A DNA stretch of 64,000 nt, taken from contig NZ_FMHU01000001.1 in assembly GCF_900091415.1 (NCBI RefSeq), positions 806,001-870,000 on the forward strand, given 5' to 3'. The DNA comes from Micromonospora inyonensis. Lineage in GTDB: Bacteria > Actinomycetota > Actinomycetes > Mycobacteriales > Micromonosporaceae. Below, in pieces: positions 58,559 to 64,000 of this stretch; the stretch's first letter is position 1, and each line of letters opens with the position of its first letter. A model generated the notes under the pieces. It was not told the DNA's origin and ran no database searches. It was given only the letters and a program-made list of their open reading frames with translations. Position numbers and translations under genes: made by a program.

Positions 58559-60703
58559 GTGACTCCGCCGCGCGCCGCCACCAGTTCCGCCAGCTCCCGC
58601 ACCCGGCGCCGGGGGGCCCGGCCGAGCGGCGCGGAGCTGCTCGAAGCGGCCGTGGGCGCGGTGCCCGGCGGGTCGGCCCGGCCCGGGCAGCAGCAGATGG
58701 TCACCGCGATCGAGGAGTGCGTCGCCGCCCGGGAGCACCTGCTGGTGCAGGCCGGCACCGGCACCGGCAAGTCCCTGGGCTACCTCGCCCCGGCGCTGAC
58801 CGTGGACGGGCCGGTGGTGGTCTCCACCGCCACCCTGGCCCTCCAGTCGCAGCTCGTCGAACGTGACCTGCCCCGGCTCGCCGAGGCGGTCGAGCCGCTG
58901 CTCGGTCGCCAGCCGACCTTCGCCGTCCTCAAGGGACGGCACCACTACCTCTGCCTGGCGCGGCTGGACAGCTCCAGTGAGGACGAGCCGGTGGACACCC
59001 TCTTCGACGCCCCGGCGGCGGGCTCCGGTGGCACCCGCTGGCTCGGTGAGGCGGGGCGGCTCGGCAAGCAGATCCAGCGGCTGCGGGACTGGGCGATGGA
59101 GACCGACACCGGCGACCGCGACGAACTCGACCCGGGCGTGGACGACCAGGCGTGGCGGCTGGTGTCGATGCCGGCGCGGGAGTGCGTCGGCGCCTCCCGT
59201 TGTTCGTTCGGCGCGGAGTGCTTTGCCGAGGCCTCGCGGGCGCGGGCCCGGGAGGCGGACATCGTGGTGACCAACCACAGCCTGCTCGCGGTGGACATGC
59301 TGGCCGGGCGGCACATCGTGCCGCCGCACAAGCTGCTGATCGTGGACGAGGCCCACGAGCTGGCCGACCGGGTCTCCTCGGCGGCCCAGGCCGAGCTGGT
59401 GCCCGAGCTGATCGACCGGGCCGCCCGGCGGGCCCGGCCGCTCCTCAAGCCGGAGGCCGCCGAGGCGCTCGGCGAGGCCGGCGACGCACTGGCGGTGGCG
59501 CTGACCGAGGCACCCGCGGGGCGGATCACCAACGGGCTGCCGGGGCCGCTGCGCGAGGCGTGCACCCTGCTGGACGCGGCGACCCGGGCCGCCCTGGACG
59601 CGATCGGCGACGTCAAGGCCGACGACCCGGACCCGGTGCGCAAGCAGCAGGCCAAGGCGGTGCTGGACGAACTCTCCACCACCGCGCAGCGGCTACTGGA
59701 GGAGGCCGACCACGACGTGGCCTGGGTGGAGAAGCCGGAGAACGGCAACCGGCGGGCCCTGGTGGTCGCGCCGCTCTCCGTCGCCGGCACCCTCGCCACC
59801 CACCTGTACGAGGAGCGCACCGTCGTCGCCACCTCGGCCACCCTGACCCTGGGCGGGCGGTTCGACACGGTGGCCCGGGCGCTCGGGCTGGAGGCCCCGC
59901 CGGCCACCGCGCCGTCGGCGGCGGCCAGCGCCCTGGCCACCGCCACCCAGCGGCCCGACCGGTCGGCTCCGGGCCGGGCGGGGGCCCCGGCGGACGCCCC
60001 GTCGGCCACCGCCGAACCGGCGACCGAGGGGCCGGGCTGGCGGTCGCTCGACGTGGGATCCCCCTTCGACTACGCCCGCCAGGGCATCCTCTACGTGGCC
60101 GCGCACCTGCCCCGGCCCAGCGTCTCCGGCCTGCCCGAGGCGGCCGGCGAGGAACTGCTCGCGCTGGTCGGCGCGCTCGGTGGGCGTACCCTTGGGCTCT
60201 TCTCGTCGCGACGGGCCGCGCAGCAGGCGGCGGAGCTGCTGCGGGCCCGCACCGACCTGCCGGTCCTGCTCCAGGGTGAGGAGTCCCTACCCCTGCTGGT
60301 ACGCCGGTTCAAGGAGGAGCGGTCCAGCTGCCTGTTCGGGGTGATGTCGCTCTGGCAGGGGGTGGACGTGCCGGGCGACGCCTGTCAGCTCGTGGTGATC
60401 GACCGGCTGCCGTTCCCCCGACCGGACGAACCGCTCGCGGCGGCTCGGGCGGCGGCGGTGGACGCCGGGGGCGGGTCCGGCTTCGCGTCGGTCAGCGTGC
60501 CGATCGCCGCGATCCGGCTGGCCCAGGGCGTCGGGCGGCTGATCCGCTCCACCGGTGACCGGGGCGTGGTCGCCGTGCTGGACTCCCGGTTGGAGACGGC
60601 CCGTGGGTACGGGTCCTTCCTCCGCCGTTCGCTGCCACCGTTCTGGTACACCACCCGCCCGGAGGTCGCCCGGGGCGCCCTGGAGCGGCTCGGCCGTTCC
60701 TGA
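58559..60703 (+). CDS. dinG: ATP-dependent DNA helicase DinG family
   Basis: 714 aa superfamily 2 helicase. Walker A VQAGTGTGKSLGYLAP (Lys about 71), DEAH box LLIVDEAHELADR, and motif VI-like LAQGVGRLIRSTGDRGVVAVLDSR. Four Cys that hold the Fe-S cluster are seen between motifs Ia and II: YLCLAR and ECVGASRCSFGAECFAEA. It unwinds DNA 5' to 3', including R-loops and forked substrates. An Ala/Pro-rich insert (about 440-490) interrupts the second half. Start GTG 58559. Confidence 0.94.
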   Translation: MTPPRAATSSASSRTRRRGARPSGAELLEAAVGAVPGGSARPGQQQMVTAIEECVAAREHLLVQAGTGTGKSLGYLAPALTVDGPVVVSTATLALQSQLVERDLPRLAEAVEPLLGRQPTFAVLKGRHHYLCLARLDSSSEDEPVDTLFDAPAAGSGGTRWLGEAGRLGKQIQRLRDWAMETDTGDRDELDPGVDDQAWRLVSMPARECVGASRCSFGAECFAEASRARAREADIVVTNHSLLAVDMLAGRHIVPPHKLLIVDEAHELADRVSSAAQAELVPELIDRAARRARPLLKPEAAEALGEAGDALAVALTEAPAGRITNGLPGPLREACTLLDAATRAALDAIGDVKADDPDPVRKQQAKAVLDELSTTAQRLLEEADHDVAWVEKPENGNRRALVVAPLSVAGTLATHLYEERTVVATSATLTLGGRFDTVARALGLEAPPATAPSAAASALATATQRPDRSAPGRAGAPADAPSATAEPATEGPGWRSLDVGSPFDYARQGILYVAAHLPRPSVSGLPEAAGEELLALVGALGGRTLGLFSSRRAAQQAAELLRARTDLPVLLQGEESLPLLVRRFKEERSSCLFGVMSLWQGVDVPGDACQLVVIDRLPFPRPDEPLAAARAAAVDAGGGSGFASVSVPIAAIRLAQGVGRLIRSTGDRGVVAVLDSRLETARGYGSFLRRSLPPFWYTTRPEVARGALERLGRS

Positions 60704-60759
60704 GGCGAGGCGATACGCCGGCCCCGGGTTCGCGGCGCGGGCGGCTACGGCGCGGGCGG

Positions 60760-62085
60760 CTACGGGGCCTTGGCGGCGACCACCACCGCGTCCGGCGGGG
60801 TGTCCGGCACCGTCCGGGCGGCGAGCCGGCGCACGGCGGTGTTCAGCACCGCGATCAGCGGAACCGACACCAGCGCACCGGTGATCCCGGCCAGCACCAC
60901 ACCGGCGGCGATACCGATGATCACCGCGAGCGGGTGGATGGCCACCGCCCGCCCCATGATCAGCGGCTGGAGGATGTGCCCCTCGACCTGCTGCACGCCG
61001 ATCACCACGCCGAGGATGATCAGGGCGGTGACCACTCCACTGTCGACCAGGGCCACCAACACCGCGACCGTCCCGGAGAGGGTCGCGCCGACGATCGGGA
61101 TGAACGCGCCGAGGAAGACCAGCGCCGCCAGCGGGAACGCGAACGGGACGTCGAAGACGACGAGGAAGATGCCGATGCCGACCGCGTCGATGAAGGCCAC
61201 CAGCACGGTGGCACGGACGTAGGCGACCAGGGTCGACCAGGACGCCTGGCCGGCGTCGTCGACCTTCCAGCGGGCCGCGACCGGCAGCAGCCGGACCAGG
61301 AAACGCCAGATGACCCGTCCGTCCCGGAGAAAGAAGAAGGTCGCGAACACCACCAGCAGGGTGCCGGTGAGCAACTCGGCGACGGTCGCGGCGGTGGAGA
61401 GCGCGCCGCTGGTCAGCTGGTTGGTGTTGTCGTTCACCCACTGCTGACCCTCGTCGATGTAGCGGTCGAGCTGGCTGTCGCTCATGTGCAGCGGCCCGGT
61501 CTTCAACCAGTCCTGGATCTGCCGGACCCCCTGGGACGACTTCTTGCTCAGTTCCGGGACGCCCTTGATGAACTCGTTGACCACCAGGGTCAGCGTGCCG
61601 ACCACCGCCGCCACCCCGCCCACCAGCACCACCGCCGTCGCGAGCGACCGGGGAAAGCGGGCCCGCAGCAGCCAGCCCACGGCCGGGGCGAGCAGCGCCG
61701 AGAGCAGCAGCGCCACGGCCAACGGGATGATCACGATGCGGATCTGGCTGACGATCCTCAGCAGTGCCCAGCCGACCAGCCCGACCACGAGCAGCCGCCA
61801 CGACCAGGCGGCCCCGATCCGCAGCGCGTGCGGGACGTCCGCGTCGTCCCGGCTGGCGGTGGAGGAGTGCAGTGCCGCCGGGGTCTCCGCGCCGACCACC
61901 ACCGCCGACGATGGGGCGACCGGCCCCGGGTTGTCCGGCGAGGCGACCCCCGACTCCGGTCCACCCTGCGCGGCGGGGACGGCGTCGGCACGGACGCGGT
62001 GGCGTTCCCGACCCGCCCGGACCGCGTCCCGTCCCGACTCGTACGCGTGACGGAGCCGTCCGCGTACCCGTTCCAAGCGGCTCAC
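60760..62085 (-). CDS. AI-2E/PerM family membrane transporter-like protein
   Basis: 441 aa. A soluble 90-residue N terminus is followed by about eight hydrophobic segments, with SLATAVVLVGGVAAVVGTLTLVV, FFFLRDGRVIWRFLVRLLP and FLGAFIPIVGATLSGTVAVLVAL (GAFIPIVG is the AI-2E signature) and QQVEGHILQPLIMGRAVAIHPLAVI near the C terminus. Family members export small molecules or act in Na/H exchange; the substrate is unknown. Start GTG 62085 has GGAGG six bases upstream, so I prefer it to ATG 62115. Confidence 0.9.
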   Translation of the reverse strand: MSRLERVRGRLRHAYESGRDAVRAGRERHRVRADAVPAAQGGPESGVASPDNPGPVAPSSAVVVGAETPAALHSSTASRDDADVPHALRIGAAWSWRLLVVGLVGWALLRIVSQIRIVIIPLAVALLLSALLAPAVGWLLRARFPRSLATAVVLVGGVAAVVGTLTLVVNEFIKGVPELSKKSSQGVRQIQDWLKTGPLHMSDSQLDRYIDEGQQWVNDNTNQLTSGALSTAATVAELLTGTLLVVFATFFFLRDGRVIWRFLVRLLPVAARWKVDDAGQASWSTLVAYVRATVLVAFIDAVGIGIFLVVFDVPFAFPLAALVFLGAFIPIVGATLSGTVAVLVALVDSGVVTALIILGVVIGVQQVEGHILQPLIMGRAVAIHPLAVIIGIAAGVVLAGITGALVSVPLIAVLNTAVRRLAARTVPDTPPDAVVVAAKAP

Positions 62086-62096
62086 GCGCACCTCCA

Positions 62097-62200
62097 GGTA
62101 ACCAACTGTTGTCATACGGTAACCACTGAACCGGAACCGTCGCCGAGGCCACGGTAGGCACGGTCCGCCACACCTTGCCCCCGCGCCGCACCCGGTAACC
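62097..62200. promoter_or_regulatory. Three GGTAACC sites in the divergent promoter region
   Basis: GGTAACC at 62097-62103, 62118-62124 (21 bases apart, two helical turns) and 62194-62200; each is followed by A, two of them by AC. The first lies next to the membrane-protein ribosome site. They look like binding sites of an unknown regulator shared by the membrane protein and the GroES-like gene. Confidence 0.45.
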
Positions 62201-62241
62201 ACCAGCGGGAGGGCACGCCCGGACACGGTAGCGTTCCTCCC

Positions 62242-62580
62242 GTGACCGCTGACCAGAATGGTGACCCCGGGCTGCCGATCCGTCTCCTGCACGACCGCGT
62301 GCTGGTGCGGCTGGAGGGGAACGAGGGTGAGCGCCGCTCCACCGCCGGCATCGTGATCCCGGCGACCGCGGCCGTGGGCAAGCGTCTCGCCTGGGCGACC
62401 GCGGTGGGCGTCGGGCCCAACGTCCGGTCCATCGTCTCCGGCGACCGCGTGCTCTTCGACCCCGACGACCGGTCCGAGGTCGAACTGCACGGCCGAGGTT
62501 ACGTCCTGCTCCGCGAGCGGGACGTGCACGCCGTCGCCGCCGAACGGGTCGAACCCGACTCGACCGGCCTGTACCTCTAG
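62242..62580 (+). CDS. GroES-like co-chaperonin family protein
   Basis: 112 aa. IRLLHDRVLVRLEGNEGERRSTAGIVIPATAAVGKRLAWATAVGVGPNVRSIVSGDRVLFDPDD is a Cpn10 barrel with the mobile-loop region (EGNEGERRSTAGIVIP). It differs from true GroES at both ends, lacks a groEL neighbour and is followed by a strong terminator, so it is probably a paralogous single-gene co-chaperonin. Start GTG 62242; the longer frames are not better supported. Confidence 0.88.
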   Translation: MTADQNGDPGLPIRLLHDRVLVRLEGNEGERRSTAGIVIPATAAVGKRLAWATAVGVGPNVRSIVSGDRVLFDPDDRSEVELHGRGYVLLRERDVHAVAAERVEPDSTGLYL

Positions 62581-62595
62581 CTCGACGTCCTCCCC

Positions 62596-62623
62596 CACCG
62601 ACCGGGCAGCCGCCCGGTCGGTG
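62596..62623 (+). terminator. Intrinsic terminator after the GroES-like gene
   Basis: CACCGACCGGGC and GCCCGGTCGGTG form a perfect 12-bp stem with an AGCC loop, followed by CTCGTTT. It begins 15 bases after the stop. Confidence 0.88.
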
Positions 62624-62681
62624 CTCGTTTGCGCCCTGCGACGGCGGGAAGCCAGGCACGTCCACGCCCCGGGGAGGGACG

Positions 62682-62849
62682 ATGCCGGTTTTCCTGAAGA
62701 AGCTGCTGATCTGGGGAGGCGTCGCCTTCCTGATCTACTTCATGGCGTTCCGGCCGCAGGGGGCGGCAGAGATGTTCAAGGCCATCGGGGTCGCCCTCCT
62801 GGCCATCGCCGCCGGCCTGGGCGACTTCCTGAGCAGCCTGCTGACCTGA
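62682..62849 (+). CDS. Small membrane protein (55 aa)
   Basis: ATG 62682 with GGGGAGGG ribosome site. The product begins MPVFLKKLLIWGGVAFLIYF and has a second hydrophobic helix (FKAIGVALLAIAAGLGDFL) before its end, SSLLT. Two-helix hairpin topology with a short loop. Not recognised; conserved-looking composition and a strong ribosome site support a real gene. Convergent with the PrsW-type gene. Confidence 0.72.
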   Translation: MPVFLKKLLIWGGVAFLIYFMAFRPQGAAEMFKAIGVALLAIAAGLGDFLSSLLT

Positions 62850-62891
62850 CACCGCCCCCGACGACCAGATCGAGGCCGTCCCGGGGGCGGA

Positions 62892-64000
62892 TCAGCGGTG
62901 GGGCGGCCAGGGGGCGACCGGCGGGGGTGGGCCGTACCAGGCGGGAGGACCGGGGAGGTGGACCGGCGGGGGCGGTGGCGCGAGCACCACCGGGATCGGC
63001 ACCACCGGCTCGTCCGGCGGGTCGACCGGACGCTGCTGGCCGTCCGGGAAACGCAGGTGGTAGCGCTCCCCGTCCCAGATCCCGACCGGGGCGTACGGAT
63101 CCCGCCCCACGAAGAACGCCCGGTACGCGCTGATCGTGTCCAGCAGGTGCCGCTCCTCGGCGAGGGCCCGCTGCCGGTCGGCCGGACGAGCGTCCAGGCC
63201 CCGCCGCATGCCGTCGCGCAGCAGGGCCAGCCGGGTGGCGGAGAACTGGTACTCCCGCATCGCCTTTACCGCGCGGTCGCCCCCGACCCGGCGGGCCCAG
63301 CTCCGGGCCGCGTGCCGGCGGCCGAGGCTGCCCAGCGCGGCCACCTCGGGCGGGGTGAGCCAACCGGCACGGACGTAGTCGGGCAGGATGCGCTCGGTCA
63401 GCCGGCCCTCCCAGGCCCGCAACCAGACCGCCAGCCCGACCATGGCGAAGAAGATCGGCACCATCACGCCGATGTAGCCGTAGAGGGCGACCAGGGGCTG
63501 CCCGATGGCCAGGGACAGCGACGGCAGGAAGTTCCAGGCGCCGTGCAGCATCATCGCCAGCAGCAGCCCGGCGATCGGGGCGAGCACGCGGACCCGACGG
63601 TCGGCGGTCCGGGCGGCGATGCCCAGCCCCACCCCGGTCATCGCGGTGAAGAGGGGGTGGGCGAACCCGAAAATCAGGATCCGGACGATGAAGGTCAGCA
63701 GGACCTGCTGCGCGCCGGTGGCCGGGCCGTACTCCTCGACACCGGTGCGGTAGCCGTACCCGCCCAGGTAGAGGATGTTCTCCACCATGGCGAACCCGAC
63801 CGCGGAGAGCCCGCAGTAGACCAGCCCGTCGGTGATGCCGGACCACTCCCGCCGCCGGAAGATCAGCAGCAGGATCGGCCCGAGGGCCTTGGTCAGTTCC
63901 TCGATGAACGGGGCGCTGAACACGGCGGTGAGGGTTTCCGGCAGCCCCCAGTCGGCGAACCGGTCGGCGAAGAACCCGTTGACCTCGATCGACGCCGCCG
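62892..64000 (-). CDS. PrsW-family intramembrane metalloprotease (5' end beyond window)
   Basis: The frame is open to the window end, so the N terminus is missing. The visible part starts in a membrane region: FSAPFIEELTKALGPILLLIF carries the E-E-x-x-K motif of PrsW; VENILYLGG and FAHPLFTAMTGVGLG follow, and LLHG-type MMLHGAWNFLPSL holds the last conserved His. After the membrane domain comes a 190-residue cytoplasmic tail ending in Pro-rich repeats (PPPPPVHLPGPP). PrsW proteases cleave anti-sigma factors in Bacillus; the target here is unknown. An internal in-frame GTG at 63923 is not the likely start because the membrane frame continues upstream. Confidence 0.85.
   Translation of the reverse strand, partial: AASIEVNGFFADRFADWGLPETLTAVFSAPFIEELTKALGPILLLIFRRREWSGITDGLVYCGLSAVGFAMVENILYLGGYGYRTGVEEYGPATGAQQVLLTFIVRILIFGFAHPLFTAMTGVGLGIAARTADRRVRVLAPIAGLLLAMMLHGAWNFLPSLSLAIGQPLVALYGYIGVMVPIFFAMVGLAVWLRAWEGRLTERILPDYVRAGWLTPPEVAALGSLGRRHAARSWARRVGGDRAVKAMREYQFSATRLALLRDGMRRGLDARPADRQRALAEERHLLDTISAYRAFFVGRDPYAPVGIWDGERYHLRFPDGQQRPVDPPDEPVVPIPVVLAPPPPPVHLPGPPAWYGPPPPVAPWPPHR

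Noticed and set aside
60733..60762. 15-bp duplication at the 3' end of the AI-2E-type gene
   Set aside because: Only two units, of simple G/C-rich sequence over the stop codon, with no evident function beyond local slippage.
63000..63923. Internal GTG at 63923 as the start of the PrsW-type gene
   Set aside because: The frame stays open and protein-like (NGFFADRFADWGLPETLTA) up to the window edge, so the gene starts beyond 64000.

Overview
The window is 64 kb of very G+C-rich chromosome (strong G/C third-position bias, many GTG starts, short 4-base overlaps between genes) from an actinomycete. It carries mycothiol genes (mshA, mshD), GlnR, a Nur-type Fur protein, SenX3-RegX3 and an HbhA-like/XRE pair. 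Gene order and content best fit Micromonosporaceae (Micromonospora or a close relative). Two blocks keep an order known from Mycobacterium: regX3-senX3 / gpm / YbjN / mshA / SDR / murB (with phoU facing senX3), and DUF1416-sulfurtransferase / membrane protein / glnR / mshD / pst / phoU. I see no rRNA or tRNA gene, intact insertion sequence, prophage or CRISPR array.

Layout. 1-11 kb: phosphate two-component system, phoU, phosphoglycerate mutase, an MFS exporter, a Rho-N-domain protein, YbjN, mshA, SDR plus methyltransferase, murB. 11-18 kb: a mycothiol-dependent-isomerase-like protein, then a five-gene beta-glucoside/cellobiose operon (binding protein, two permeases, GH1 glucosidase, LacI regulator) whose promoter is bracketed by two GAGAGCGCTCTC operators. 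18-22 kb: a FadR-type regulator divergent from leuA; leuA is preceded by a tiny ORF with four consecutive Leu codons and a 13-bp palindrome over the likely -10. 22-28 kb: macrodomain/EI24, a WYL regulator, an SDR, hydrolases and the XRE/HbhA-like/DUF2516 operon. 28-34 kb: asparaginase, BKACE enzyme, ygfZ, nur, class IV aminotransferase, nitrobindin, DsrE. 34-38 kb: an accessory-looking stretch with a gene relic, a TetR regulator, and a small GntR repressor facing a DivIVA-like two-gene unit with a structured 5' UTR. 38-45 kb: sulfurtransferase operon behind a Cys-rich leader peptide, DUF2993, glnR, a NodB deacetylase with an upstream small ORF, mshD. 45-50.5 kb: pstSCAB and a second phoU. 50.5-64 kb: LtrA, NUDIX, Gfo/Idh/MocA, pit with DUF47, ppk2, an ECF sigma factor, DUF402, dinG, an AI-2E-type membrane protein, a GroES-like protein and a PrsW-type protease cut by the window end.

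Two themes unite the window. First, phosphate: sensor/regulator, two PhoU proteins, the high-affinity ABC importer, the Pit importer and a polyphosphate kinase all lie here, with GTTCACC repeats (PHO boxes) at senX3/phoU, upstream of pstS and near pit/ppk2. Second, thiol and sulfur metabolism: mshA, mshD, the sulfurtransferase and the Cys leader peptide.

The most unusual sequence features are five copies of an exactly 60-bp palindromic repeat, all in the same orientation in intergenic spaces, and the candidate double control of leuA by a Leu-codon leader and a GntR-family operator. Starts were chosen by ribosome-binding site or overlap where possible and are noted where uncertain.
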